The notes: generated from the letters alone by a model not told the origin. 64,000 bases of DNA from Thermosulfurimonas dismutans (GCA_011322625.1 DRMH01000012.1:1-64000), one strand, 5' to 3'. Positions 38,593 through 48,139 are shown, counted from the stretch's first letter. Program-made: numbers and translations.

Positions 38593-38746
38593 CGCGGTTT
38601 TCCCCTTCCCTGCCCCGGTGTTCCTCCTTCCAGATGAGATAAAGCATGCACCCCGGGCGATGGGGACAGTAGTCGTGGGGGTGACGACACCCTCCGGAAA
38701 GAGGGACTTCTTCCTGATATTTCATGCAGAATCCCTTTTCTTCCAT
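38567..38746 (-). CDS. Small Cys/His-rich protein
   Basis: MEEKGFCMKYQEEVPLSGGCRHPHDYCPHRPGCMLYLIWKEEH; fills argJ-surE gap and overlaps surE start. Confidence 0.65.
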   Translation of the reverse strand: MEEKGFCMKYQEEVPLSGGCRHPHDYCPHRPGCMLYLIWKEEHRGREGENRGEDTSHQR

Positions 38747-38756
38747 GGATGGTTCC

Positions 38757-39917
38757 TCAGGTTCGGTATTCGGCATTGATCTTAATATACTCGTAGGAAA
38801 GGTCGCAGGTAAGTATTTCCACCGAGGCCGACCCCCGGGAAAGCCTTATCCGGAACGTGAACTCCGGGCGGCCCATCTCCCTCCGGGCCTCCTCTTCGGA
38901 AAGACCCCGGCCTTCTCTTACCAGGGGCACCTCGTTCACCAGGATCTCCACCCCCCGGGGATCAAGGCCCAGGCCGAGTTTGCCCAGGGCCACAAGGATC
39001 CGCCCCCAGTTGGGGTCTTCGCCGAAGAAAGCGGTCTTTACCAGAGGGGAGTCGGCCACGGCCCGGGCGAGCCTTTCCGCCTCCGTCGCATCCCGCGCCC
39101 CCTCCACCCTTATGCGCACCACCTTGGTGGCTCCTTCCCCGTCCTTTACCATGAGGTAGGAAAGCTCCCGGCACACCTCAAAAAGCGTCTTTCGGAAGGT
39201 TTCTTCCGCCTCCCGGGGAAGAACCCCAGCCCTTCCGTTGGCCAGGAGATAGACCGTGTCGTTGGTGCTGGTGTCTCCGTCAACGGTGATGCGATTGAAG
39301 GATTGATTTACCGCCTCGGAGAGGAGGCGCCTTAAGGTTTCGGCCGGGACTCCGGCGTCGGTAAGCAGGAAAGCCAGCATGGTGGCCATGTTCGGGGCGA
39401 TCATCCCCGCCCCCTTGGCCAGCCCCAGGATCACGGCCCCGGTGCCCGGGATCTTCCGGCTTACCACCTTGGGAAAGGTATCGGTGGTCATCATGGCCCG
39501 GGCCACGAGTGCGGCCTTATCCCGGGAAAGGCCGGAGACGAGCTCCGGAAGACGGTCCTTGATCCGGGGAACGGGGAGCCGGGTGCCGATGACCCCGGTT
39601 GAGGCCGGAAGGATCTCCTCCGGCAAGACCCCGAGGCTCTGGGCCAGGGTCGCAAGGATTTCCCGGGCATCCGAAAGCCCCTCCGGCCCGGTGCAGGCGT
39701 TGGCGCAGCCGCTATTTACCAGCACGGCCCGTGCCGTCTCCCGGTTTTTAAGGCGCTCAAGCGCGAGGAGGACCGGCGCGGCCTTAAAGTCGTTCCGGGT
39801 AAAGACCCCGGCCCAGGCCGCCGGAACCTCGGAGATAATCAGCCCCAGGTCCGGCCGCCCCTGATACTTGATCCCGGCCTCCACCGCGGAAAAGAGAAAA
39901 CCCTCCGGCACCAGCAT
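38757..39917 (-). CDS. argJ: Bifunctional ornithine acetyltransferase/N-acetylglutamate synthase
   Basis: VLVNSGCANACTGPEGL; KGAGMIAPNMATMLAFLLTDA; NRITVDGDTSTNDT. Confidence 0.95.
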   Translation of the reverse strand: MLVPEGFLFSAVEAGIKYQGRPDLGLIISEVPAAWAGVFTRNDFKAAPVLLALERLKNRETARAVLVNSGCANACTGPEGLSDAREILATLAQSLGVLPEEILPASTGVIGTRLPVPRIKDRLPELVSGLSRDKAALVARAMMTTDTFPKVVSRKIPGTGAVILGLAKGAGMIAPNMATMLAFLLTDAGVPAETLRRLLSEAVNQSFNRITVDGDTSTNDTVYLLANGRAGVLPREAEETFRKTLFEVCRELSYLMVKDGEGATKVVRIRVEGARDATEAERLARAVADSPLVKTAFFGEDPNWGRILVALGKLGLGLDPRGVEILVNEVPLVREGRGLSEEEARREMGRPEFTFRIRLSRGSASVEILTCDLSYEYIKINAEYRT

Positions 39918-39923
39918 GCCCTT

Positions 39924-39952
39924 ATCTTAAATCCTTTTTTCGGGGTTGACAA
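39924..39952 (-). promoter_or_regulatory. Putative argJ promoter TTGTCA-17-TAAGAT, 6 nt before ATG
   Basis: Minus-strand reading; -35 overlaps the divergent + strand TTGACA. Confidence 0.55.
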
Positions 39953-39974
39953 AGTAGAGAATGTCTATTAACTT
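39946..39974 (+). promoter_or_regulatory. Putative promoter TTGACA-17-TAACTT for rubredoxin-like gene
   Basis: Perfect -35; SD AGGAGG downstream. Confidence 0.5.
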
Positions 39975-40006
39975 ATCTACAGAAGCTAAAAGCCAGGAGG
40001 TTCGAG

Positions 40007-40159
40007 ATGGCGGTCTGGAAATGTGAAAAATGCGGGTTCAGTAAGGAAAGTCGGTGTAAGCCCCGGAAGTGTCCGGAATGCGGCGAGGCCGGCACCTTCG
40101 TAAAGGAAGGGGCCGGGGCGAAGTCCTCGAGCCGGGGCGGATGTAAGAAATGTAAGTAG
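40007..40159 (+). CDS. Small rubredoxin-like zinc-ribbon (RCKP type) protein, 50 aa (absent from ORF track)
   Basis: MAVWKCEKCGFSKESRCKPRKCPECGEAGTFVKEGAGAKSSSRGGCKKCK; SD, promoter and terminator flank it. Confidence 0.85.
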   Translation: MAVWKCEKCGFSKESRCKPRKCPECGEAGTFVKEGAGAKSSSRGGCKKCK

Positions 40160-40196
40160 GCTTATTCCTGTCCCCCCTCCCTGCCTCCCTCCTCCT

Positions 40197-40230
40197 GCGG
40201 GGGCCCGCAACGGGCCCCCGCTTCTTATTT
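40197..40230 (+). terminator. Rho-independent terminator: 11-bp perfect stem GCGGGGGCCCG/CGGGCCCCCGC, loop CAA, T-rich tail
   Basis: Direct inspection. Confidence 0.9.
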
Positions 40231-40783
40231 AAAAACGTCTTAAGAGCCGGGCGAGATAGGTCACGCGGGAGACCTTCTCGAGCACCAGGGCCAGGTTTAC
40301 GGCCTCGGGAAGGTCCCGCCCCACACTTACGGCTCCGTGCCTTTCAAGGACCGCCACCCGGGCCTTCGCGAGGGCGCAGGCCACGGCCTCCGCAAGCTCC
40401 CTGGTTCCCGGGGGCTTAGGCGGAACCCGGGCCACCTCCCCGAGGAGGATCTCCCCCTCATAGAGGAGGTGCTCGCCGAAGTCGTGCCCGGCAAGGCTTA
40501 AGGCCAGGGTGTATGGGGGATGGGTGTGCACCACCGCGCGGACCCCGGGGTGTCGGCGATAAATCTCAAGGTGCATGGGAAGCTCCGAGGTGGGCCTTCC
40601 GGAAAGGACCCTCCCCGAGAGATCCACCTCGCAGATCTCCTCCGGGGAAAGCTCGGCCTTAAGCCCCCCTGAAGGGGTGATGAGGATCTTCTCCCCCTCC
40701 CTTACGGAAAGATTCCCCTCGCTTCCGGAGATAAGCCCCTCCCGGGCGAGAAACCGCGTGTAGCGGGCAAGGGCCTTGCGCAT
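40229..40783 (-). CDS. Class II aldolase/adducin family protein
   Basis: SGSEGNLSVREGEKILITPSG; VVHTHPPYTLALSLAG; VLERHGAVSVG. Confidence 0.9.
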   Translation of the reverse strand: MRKALARYTRFLAREGLISGSEGNLSVREGEKILITPSGGLKAELSPEEICEVDLSGRVLSGRPTSELPMHLEIYRRHPGVRAVVHTHPPYTLALSLAGHDFGEHLLYEGEILLGEVARVPPKPPGTRELAEAVACALAKARVAVLERHGAVSVGRDLPEAVNLALVLEKVSRVTYLARLLRRF

Positions 40784-40784
40784 T

Positions 40785-41756
40785 TTAGACGGATATGTCT
40801 TTTAGCCAGTATTTATTTTCCAAATACCATTTCACGGTACGCGAAAGGCCTTCGTCAAGGGAGATCTCTGGTCGCCAGTCAAGAAGCCTTTCCGCCTTTC
40901 CGATCTCCGCCCAGGTGACCTTCATGTCCGCCCGGTGAAACTCCCGGTACTCCACCCGGGCCTTCTTTCCCAGGAGGTTTTCTATCTTTTCAATCAGGGT
41001 ATTGATGGAGACCGGGTTTCTTCCTCCGCCGAGGTTGATGATCTCGTAGCCGAGAGGCCTTAGGGCCCGCACCGTGCCCCGGGCGATGTCGTCCACATAG
41101 GTGAAGTCCCGGGCCTGGGTGCCGTCCCCATAGACCACCACCGGTTTTCCCTCGTCAATCCACTTGATGAAGCGAAAATAGCTCATGTCCGGGCGTCCGG
41201 CCGGTCCGAAGACCGTAAAGTAGCGGAGGACGGAGATGTCAAGCCCGTAGAGGTGATGATAGGTATAGGCCAGGACCTCTGCGGCCTTCTTGCTTGCGGC
41301 ATAGGGGGAGAGGGGACGGTTCACCGGAAGGTCCTCCCGATAGGGAAGGGGGGATCCGGCATAGACCGAGGAGGTGGAGGCGAGGACCATCTTCTTTACG
41401 CCCCTATCCCGCATGATCTCTAAGAGATTGAGCGTCCCCTCCACGTTGGTGCGGTAATAGACCCAGGGGTCCTCCATGCTTGCCCGCACCCCGGCCCGGG
41501 CCGCAAGATTTATCACCGCCTCTACCGGAAAGGTTTCAAAGAGGACCCTGAGGGCCCCGTGGTTTTCGATATCCACCTCCAAAAACCGGAAGTCCGGATG
41601 TTTTTTGAGCTTTTCAAGGCGCCAGAGCTTGAGCCTTACCGCGTAATAGTCGTTCAGGTTGTCCACCCCGAGGACCCGGGCTCCCTCGGAAAGCAGGAAC
41701 TCGCAGGTCTTCCAGCCGATAAACCCCGCCGCCCCGGTGACCAGAATCCAGCCCAC
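40785..41756 (-). CDS. NAD-dependent epimerase (UDP-glucuronate 4-epimerase-like)
   Basis: ILVTGAAGFIGWKTCEFL; LNDYYAVRLK; STSSVYAG; YAASKKAAE; GDGTQARDFTYVDDI. Confidence 0.9.
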   Translation of the reverse strand: MGWILVTGAAGFIGWKTCEFLLSEGARVLGVDNLNDYYAVRLKLWRLEKLKKHPDFRFLEVDIENHGALRVLFETFPVEAVINLAARAGVRASMEDPWVYYRTNVEGTLNLLEIMRDRGVKKMVLASTSSVYAGSPLPYREDLPVNRPLSPYAASKKAAEVLAYTYHHLYGLDISVLRYFTVFGPAGRPDMSYFRFIKWIDEGKPVVVYGDGTQARDFTYVDDIARGTVRALRPLGYEIINLGGGRNPVSINTLIEKIENLLGKKARVEYREFHRADMKVTWAEIGKAERLLDWRPEISLDEGLSRTVKWYLENKYWLKDISV

Positions 41757-41813
41757 AGAACCCCTCCTTTTTGAGGAGGCATTATAGGCCCGGTTGGGTC
41801 CTTTAGGAAGGGT

Positions 41814-43022
41814 TTAGGGCAGGGCCCCGTTCTTAAAGGAGAGGGCAAGCCCTATGATCACCATCACCACGATCCAGAGCCAGGAAAGGAGTACCGAGAG
41901 CCTTCCCCAGCCGTGAGCCCCTACCTCCTTCTGGCCCCTTCCGGCCCGATAAACCACAAGCCCCACGTAACCCAGGATCACCAGCCCCATAAGGAAGGTG
42001 AGGAGAAAGAGGGCCGTTGAGGACCAGCTGGGATGGACCGGATAGCTGGCAAAGGAATACCCGGCCCGGGAAAGATATTTCATGCGCAGGGCCTCCCGGG
42101 TGTAACTCATGAAAAAGACCGTGGCCGCAAGAAGGGCCCCGATTCTTCCGGCGTGGGGCTCGGGATTGTGCCGCACCAGAAGCAGATAAAGGATGAAAAG
42201 GAGCCCGAATCCGGCCCCGAGGAGGAAGAGGGGATGGGTGTAAAAGCGGAATTCCGCGGGAAGGGAAAGAAGCCACCAGATACCGACTGCAGCCTGAAGC
42301 AGGGAAAAGATGAGGGCCAGGCGAGCCCCGGTGCGGGCCGCCCAGGAGAGATAATTCGGATCGTAGTCCGCACGTGGACGGAAATAGCGGGCATAAAAGA
42401 GGAGAAAGATCCCGGTTGTGGCCATCGAAGCCAAGAGAAAGTGAAGCAGTCGCGGGAGGCTCAGGGCAAAGAGTTTGCCCCCGGACTGGTATTCCGTGCC
42501 TCCTTTTGCAGCCCATTCCGGCCATTTTTCCGGATGTAAGGCCTGAAGGGAAAGGGCATGGATGATCACCGCCACGAGAAGGAGGGAGATAAAGGCCACC
42601 AGCGGCCAGAGCGGATTCCCGGCCCCCTCGTAGCCTCCCCGGAGGTAATAGAGGTAAAGGAGGGAAAAGGAGAGAGCGATCAGGGCCAGGAAGGCCAGCG
42701 CCCACCAGGCGGAGATCACGTTGGAGAAATACCAGAAGGGGTCGTAAAGGACCTGAATAAAGAGGAGCGGGGCTACTGCCAGGACGATGACCCAGGAAAG
42801 GGTGATGGGAAGGGCCCGGGAAAGGGAACGCGAAAGCCTCCGGCCGTAGGAGCCCCCGAAGAGCCTACCCCAGAGGAGGACGAGTGTTCCCCCCAGAACG
42901 AGGTTTACGGCCAGGATGTGAAGGGTAAAGGTCAGGACCAGCAGAAAGTCAAAGAGCCAGGGATAGAAAGGAAGCCCGCTTACATCCCGTAAATGTTGAA
43001 GATAGAGGGCCAGAGGCTCCAT
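41814..43022 (-). CDS. Polytopic membrane protein, probable subunit II of a bd-type oxidase-like complex
   Basis: About 9-10 TM segments; FTLHILAVNLVLGGT resembles CydA TM1; adjacent to c-heme subunit. Confidence 0.7.
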   Translation of the reverse strand: MEPLALYLQHLRDVSGLPFYPWLFDFLLVLTFTLHILAVNLVLGGTLVLLWGRLFGGSYGRRLSRSLSRALPITLSWVIVLAVAPLLFIQVLYDPFWYFSNVISAWWALAFLALIALSFSLLYLYYLRGGYEGAGNPLWPLVAFISLLLVAVIIHALSLQALHPEKWPEWAAKGGTEYQSGGKLFALSLPRLLHFLLASMATTGIFLLFYARYFRPRADYDPNYLSWAARTGARLALIFSLLQAAVGIWWLLSLPAEFRFYTHPLFLLGAGFGLLFILYLLLVRHNPEPHAGRIGALLAATVFFMSYTREALRMKYLSRAGYSFASYPVHPSWSSTALFLLTFLMGLVILGYVGLVVYRAGRGQKEVGAHGWGRLSVLLSWLWIVVMVIIGLALSFKNGALP

Positions 43023-43035
43023 CCTTCCCTCCTCC

Positions 43036-44367
43036 TTAGGGATTTTCTTTCACCAGGGTGGAGAGGTAGGCCCCGGCAGCCAGCCGCTCCTCCTCGGTGC
43101 CCACGAAAGGCGGCATATAGGGATAGCCGTCAAGCCCCTCCAGAAAGCCGGCGAGATCCTCCGGGGTTTTCAGCCCCAGACCCTTAAGAAGCCGGGGAAG
43201 ACTCCGGAGTCCTTTCGGGGAAAGGGCGTGGCAGTTCGCACATTCGTGGGCCACCAGGATGCGCCCTACGGAAAGTCGGTTCTTCTCCGTGATGGTCCTT
43301 AGCTCCGGGGGAAGATAACCCAAACGGGAGAGATACCCCTTCTCGTTAAGGACCTCCACTTCGGAGGCTATGCCCTTGGCCGGAAGATCCGCCCCCACCA
43401 CCTGATGTGAGTACATGAAGCCGTTTATTATATAAGGACGACGTACGCCCTCTCGCAGCCCCTCTCCGGAGAGGATGCCCAGAAAGAGGATTATCAAGGT
43501 AAGAAGGGCCAGGGGGACATTATTTAATCTCGGAAAGAGGATCCCAAAGAGCAGGAAATAGAGGCCCACGATCCCTCCGGAGATCGCCGCCACCTTAAGA
43601 AGGGTGGAGAGATAGGGGAGGGTTCCTCCGAAGAGGAAATCCCGGGCCTCAGGGGGAAGTTTTTTAAGCCACCAGTAGCCGAAGAGGGTCCCGAGGATAA
43701 GCCCGAAAAGGCCCCAGGCCCCGGCAAGTCGGCTTACCTCCCGGGCCACCTCGCGCTCCTTAAGGGTGGCGGCAATAAGCAGCGCGTAGAGCCCGGCTAT
43801 CCCGAACATGAAGAAGGTGCGGGCTCCGAGCTGGGGCCAGTAGGTGGGGTTGAAGAAGCCGTCGAAGAAACGACCGGTCTCAAGCCACCTTCCCGGAGTG
43901 AGCATGAAGGCCAGGATCCCGGTGATGATGATCATGCTGATCCAGGCGGAAAGGGCGTAGAGATAGCCGATCCGAAGATGGGTGCGCTCGTCCACCTTGC
44001 CCAGGGTGTAATAGTAGGCATAGATGGTGGCCACCTCGATGAGGAAGAAGACCCACTCCGTGGCCCAGCCCCACACATAGTTGTGGATCAGGGCCGAGAT
44101 TCCCCGGGGGCTGGATACGGTGGCCGAATACCAGATCCCCACCCCGGAAAGCGAACCGAACACAAAACAGAAGATCAGGATGAGGAGGGTGTAGCGCCGG
44201 ACAAAGGAAAGGAGCTCCGGCCGGCCCTCCCGATAGGCCTTCCCCTCAATATAGACATTGAACCAGAAGGCCCCCACTGCAAGATGGGAGGGAAGGATAT
44301 GAAAGGAGGCGATAAGGCCGATTACCAGGGCCGAAGAAAGATAGGGTACCACCCAGATAGGATACAT
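43036..44367 (-). CDS. Cytochrome bd-type subunit I-like protein with C-terminal cytochrome c domain
   Basis: [18 protein letters not shown] and [16 protein letters not shown] match CydA helices; C-terminal ECANCH with downstream MPP. Confidence 0.82.
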   Translation of the reverse strand: MYPIWVVPYLSSALVIGLIASFHILPSHLAVGAFWFNVYIEGKAYREGRPELLSFVRRYTLLILIFCFVFGSLSGVGIWYSATVSSPRGISALIHNYVWGWATEWVFFLIEVATIYAYYYTLGKVDERTHLRIGYLYALSAWISMIIITGILAFMLTPGRWLETGRFFDGFFNPTYWPQLGARTFFMFGIAGLYALLIAATLKEREVAREVSRLAGAWGLFGLILGTLFGYWWLKKLPPEARDFLFGGTLPYLSTLLKVAAISGGIVGLYFLLFGILFPRLNNVPLALLTLIILFLGILSGEGLREGVRRPYIINGFMYSHQVVGADLPAKGIASEVEVLNEKGYLSRLGYLPPELRTITEKNRLSVGRILVAHECANCHALSPKGLRSLPRLLKGLGLKTPEDLAGFLEGLDGYPYMPPFVGTEEERLAAGAYLSTLVKENP

Positions 44368-44396
44368 ACCCCACCTCCCGGAGAAGATAATTTTAG

Positions 44397-44425
44397 ATTT
44401 TATATAAAAAATTTTTTAAGATCAA
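44397..44425 (-). promoter_or_regulatory. Putative oxidase operon promoter TTGATC-17-TAAAAT with A6T6 tract in the spacer
   Basis: Minus-strand reading. Confidence 0.6.
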
Positions 44426-44458
44426 GCCCAATTTTCGGGGTGGGTTCGCTCTCGGAGG

Positions 44459-44968
44459 TTAGGGGTGAGGGAGGTTTTTCTGGAGGAGGGTCCGGAGATA
44501 ATCCTCGAGCAGGAAGAGGGTTCGGGCCTCGGGTTCCTGGGCCGCGGTGAGGAGGGTGAGTTTTTCCGCCGGGAACCTTTCCCGAAACCAGGGACAGAAG
44601 AAGTTCCGGCAGAGGAGGGGGCGGGCGGGGAGGGAGCAGCCCTTTAGGCTAAGGAAGAAACAGCCGGAAGGAAAGGCCCTCCTTTCCGGAAGCCGGGCCC
44701 CTAGGGAGAGATTTATCAGAAGGAGTTCCCGGCTGACATGGAGTTCCATGTCCCGGCCGCAGCAGGTGGGCTCCCCCCGGGCCGCACATTCCGCACAGAG
44801 TCGGTAGGCCCCGGTTTCGCGATAAAGCCTTTCGGTTTCCGCAAGGGCCTCCCGTAGATCCTCAAGGAGGCGAACTAAATAAGGGTCTTCGTAGAGCTGG
44901 GGCTTAAGCTTTCGCCACAGCTCGAGGGCTTCCTCCAGGGTGCGAAGGAAGAGGGTTTCGGATTTCAC
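44459..44968 (-). CDS. Cys-cluster (YkgJ-like) protein
   Basis: LCAECAARGEPTCC...GCFFLSLKGCSL...LLCRNFFCPWF. Confidence 0.7.
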   Translation of the reverse strand: MKSETLFLRTLEEALELWRKLKPQLYEDPYLVRLLEDLREALAETERLYRETGAYRLCAECAARGEPTCCGRDMELHVSRELLLINLSLGARLPERRAFPSGCFFLSLKGCSLPARPLLCRNFFCPWFRERFPAEKLTLLTAAQEPEARTLFLLEDYLRTLLQKNLPHP

Positions 44969-46209
44969 GGGCAGGGCGGTGAAGCCTCGGGATTTATGCG
45001 GAAGATGACCAGTCCGGTAAGGATTTTGGGGTAAAAGTAGGTGGATTTATGGGGCATGACCTTTCCGCTGCGGGCCACTTCCTCCAGTACCTTTGCCGGG
45101 GTGGGGGGAAGCAGAAAGGCCAGAGCCCCTTTGTCTGCTTCGTGGCGCACCTCCTCCGGCCAGGGAGTATAGGTGAGGAGACCCTTTTCCTTGAGGTCCT
45201 TTTCCGTTTCTCCGAAGAGCCGAAGCACGATCCGGGCGCACCAGGAGGCCGGGAGTCGGTTTTCCGGAAGCCCGCTTTCCCTTTCCCATCGTTCCAGGAT
45301 CTCCCGGTGCAGGCGCACCTTATAGGCCCGGCGCTGAAAGAAAAGAAGAAAGGCCCCTTCCTCGGAGGGAAGGGATGCGGTGAAGGAGACCTCCCTCATC
45401 TCGCCCAGTTCCGTGAGGATCTCCCGTAGCCGGGACTCTTCAGGGACCCGTCTCAGGATACGATGGGTGGGCAATACCAGAAGTCCCGGGTCCTCGAAGG
45501 GGCACATGTACATCATCATGTAATGGAAACATCGGGGGCCTTCCGGACGCAGACGCGATTCCATTTCCTGGGCGTAGCGCAGAGCGGTGGTGTAGCGATG
45601 GTGGCCATCGGCGATATAGAAGGGCCTTTCCTGCCAGAAGGAACAGAGGGCCCGCTGTACTTCGGGGTCCCGGAGGCGATAGAGTTCGTGGCGCTGCCCT
45701 CCTTCGGTCTGAATTTCCAGGATTTTTTCCTCCGGGCGCGACTGAAGGGTGAAAAGTTCCGGATCGCGATAGAGAACAAAGATCTGGCTGAACTGAGCGG
45801 AGGTGGCCCGCAGGAGCTCCAGACGGTCCTCGGTCACCCGGGGGAAGGTCTTCTCATGGGGAAGGATTTTCCCCTGGGTAAAGGGACTCAGCCGGACCAG
45901 GGCTATGAACCCCGTGCGGGTGTATTCTTTTCCGGCCACCGAGAAATGCAGACGATAGAGATAGATGCTGGGAGAGTCTTCCCGGATGAGGATCCCTTCT
46001 TTTATCCACTGTTGGAGGGAGCGGGCGGCCTGGCGATAGCGTTCCGGCCCCCCGCCCAGCTCAAGATGAAAGATATTGTACGGATCGCGGCGCAGATATT
46101 CCTGGGCCTCCTCCGGCGTAACCACGTCGTAAGGCGGAGCCACCACCCGGGAGAGATCCACCCGCCCGGGATGATACCGCCAGCCGTAAAAGGGTCTTAC
46201 CTCGGGCAT
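44965..46209 (-). CDS. DUF1015 family protein
   Basis: VDLSRVVAPPYDVVTPEEAQEYLRRDPYNIFHLELG; FYIADGHHRYTTALRY. Confidence 0.92.
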   Translation of the reverse strand: MPEVRPFYGWRYHPGRVDLSRVVAPPYDVVTPEEAQEYLRRDPYNIFHLELGGGPERYRQAARSLQQWIKEGILIREDSPSIYLYRLHFSVAGKEYTRTGFIALVRLSPFTQGKILPHEKTFPRVTEDRLELLRATSAQFSQIFVLYRDPELFTLQSRPEEKILEIQTEGGQRHELYRLRDPEVQRALCSFWQERPFYIADGHHRYTTALRYAQEMESRLRPEGPRCFHYMMMYMCPFEDPGLLVLPTHRILRRVPEESRLREILTELGEMREVSFTASLPSEEGAFLLFFQRRAYKVRLHREILERWERESGLPENRLPASWCARIVLRLFGETEKDLKEKGLLTYTPWPEEVRHEADKGALAFLLPPTPAKVLEEVARSGKVMPHKSTYFYPKILTGLVIFRINPEASPPCP

Positions 46210-46313
46210 GGCCTTTCACCTAATATGAAACCTCTTTTTCGTCAACTTGCCTCGCGGGGTTTAGTGTTTATATGTTGAAATAGACCCGGTGATATCCTTA
46301 AGGGAGGGGAGGA

Positions 46314-46916
46314 ATGCAGGTTTTACTGGCCATTCTGGTAGCCGTAGCCATTCTGGTCCTTTTGGTGCTGGGGGTGGTGCTCTGGAAGCTAAAGGAGGTG
46401 CTGGAGAGGGTGCAGGTTACGGTGGCACGCTCGGAGCAGACCCTGGCGGCCACGACCCAGACCCTGGAAAGGGTTAACCATCTGGCCGAGGAGGTGGCGG
46501 TGCTGCCCGGGGCCATCCGGGAACTCCTGGATTCCTTCCGGGAAATAGCCCGGGATCTCTCCGAAGAGGTTAAGGCGCGTCTGGAGCGGCTGGATACTCT
46601 GCTTGAGGCCCTGGAAGGAAGGGTCTCCGGAGAAATCCCCCGGGTACTGGTGCAGACCGAACGCACCCTCTCGGAGGTGGAGGGGCTGATAGCCGGTCTG
46701 CGGGAGAAGCTTTCGGCGCTGGATGAACTGACCGAGGCGGTGCGAACCCTTTCCCGCTCTTTCCGCGAGGTGAGCCGCACGGCCACCGTGGCCGTGGATA
46801 CGGTAAATCGTGAGTTGCAGGACCTGGTGGTGGAGCTTTCGGCTGCCGTGGCCGGAGTGAGGGAAGGGATGAAGGTGGTTTCCAAATTAATACCTTTCCG
46901 AAAACGTAATCCTTAA
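46314..46916 (+). CDS. DUF948-like single-TM coiled-coil protein
   Basis: N-terminal TM, long coiled coil; SD AGGGGAGG. Confidence 0.75.
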   Translation: MQVLLAILVAVAILVLLVLGVVLWKLKEVLERVQVTVARSEQTLAATTQTLERVNHLAEEVAVLPGAIRELLDSFREIARDLSEEVKARLERLDTLLEALEGRVSGEIPRVLVQTERTLSEVEGLIAGLREKLSALDELTEAVRTLSRSFREVSRTATVAVDTVNRELQDLVVELSAAVAGVREGMKVVSKLIPFRKRNP

Positions 46917-46931
46917 AGGAGGTGGTCAAAG

Positions 46932-47324
46932 ATGGCGGAACGGGGAATCTCTCTGGGTAATGTAGCGGTGGCTTTTGTCCTGGGAGGGCTGGTGGGAGCC
47001 GGTCTGGCTCTGCTTTTTGCCCCGGCCAGCGGCGAGGAGGTAAGGGAGCGGCTGCGTTCCAAGGGAGAGGAGACCAGGGAAAGACTGAGGGAGAAGACCG
47101 GGGAACTCCGGATGCGGGCCGAGGAATTACGGGAGCGGGCCGAGGAGCTCAAGAGTCGAATCCTGTCCGGAGCCGAGGAGATCAAGGGCCGCGGGATAGA
47201 GACGCTGGAGGAGGCCAAACGGGTGCTGGAGGAGGCCATCGAGGCCGGTAAGGAGGCCATGCGTCGGGAGAAGGAAAAGCTGGCCCAGAAGCTGAAAAGG
47301 GAGGAAGCCGCGGGGACGGCCTAA
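46932..47324 (+). CDS. YtxH domain protein
   Basis: VAVAFVLGGLVGAGLALLFAPASGEEVRERLRSK. Confidence 0.88.
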   Translation: MAERGISLGNVAVAFVLGGLVGAGLALLFAPASGEEVRERLRSKGEETRERLREKTGELRMRAEELRERAEELKSRILSGAEEIKGRGIETLEEAKRVLEEAIEAGKEAMRREKEKLAQKLKREEAAGTA

Positions 47325-48103
47325 ATCTTGCTCTCCCCCCACCCGAGCTTATCCCTCAGGATGGTAAAATAGCTCCGGGTGGGGGAGGTGAGAAGTTTAA
47401 GCGGGCGCGGATGGCGCTGAATGGTTACCTTCCCCCCGGCCGGAAGTTCCCGGTTGATTCTTCCATCCACCACCAGATGCACCTCGGGAGAAGGGCTGAT
47501 GAGCTGGATTTCCACCCGGGTTTCCGCCGGAAGGACCAGGGGCCGGGCGCTTAACATGAAGGGGCAGATAGGGGTCAGGACCAGGGCCTGAGTGCGGGGA
47601 TGGAGAATGGGGCCCCCGGCGGAAAGATTATAGGCCGTGGAACCCGTGGGGGTGGCGGCGATGAGCCCGTCGCCGTAGTAGGTGGTGAGATATTCCTCTC
47701 CGGCCCGTACCCGCAGATGAATCATATGCCCCAGAGGCCCCTTGAGGATGGCGGCCTCATTAAGGGCCAGGAACTCCTCCCCCTTTAGGTTCACCCGCAG
47801 CAACATGCGTTCCTCCTGGGGCAGGTCTCCGCGGAGAAGACGGGAAAGAGCCAGTTCTGCTTCTTCCAGCTGAATTTCGGTGAGGAAGCCCAGTTTGCCG
47901 TAGTTTATCCCCAGGATGGGAAGATCCAGTTGATGGGCCACCGGAGCGGCCCGCAACAGGGTGCCATCCCCCCCCACCACCAGAACGAAATCCGCTCCTT
48001 CCCCCCGGCGGGGGGATACGGTTTCAATGCCCATTTTCTCCAGGAGATCCACCAGAGGAGGTGGCAGGGAAAGCCCTTCCTTCAGATAGAGAATGGCCCT
48101 CAT
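47321..48103 (-). CDS. nadK: NAD kinase
   Basis: VLVVGGDGTLLRAAPVAH; ILGINYGKLGFLTE; GDGLIAATPTGSTAYNLSAGGPI. Confidence 0.95.
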   Translation of the reverse strand: MRAILYLKEGLSLPPPLVDLLEKMGIETVSPRRGEGADFVLVVGGDGTLLRAAPVAHQLDLPILGINYGKLGFLTEIQLEEAELALSRLLRGDLPQEERMLLRVNLKGEEFLALNEAAILKGPLGHMIHLRVRAGEEYLTTYYGDGLIAATPTGSTAYNLSAGGPILHPRTQALVLTPICPFMLSARPLVLPAETRVEIQLISPSPEVHLVVDGRINRELPAGGKVTIQRHPRPLKLLTSPTRSYFTILRDKLGWGESKI

Positions 48104-48111
48104 TGGTTGAC

Positions 48112-48139
48112 ATTTTAGAAGGTCTGGGCGAAAGGTAAA
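48112..48139 (-). promoter_or_regulatory. Putative nadK promoter TTTACC-16-TAAAAT, 8 nt before ATG
   Basis: Minus-strand reading. Confidence 0.45.
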
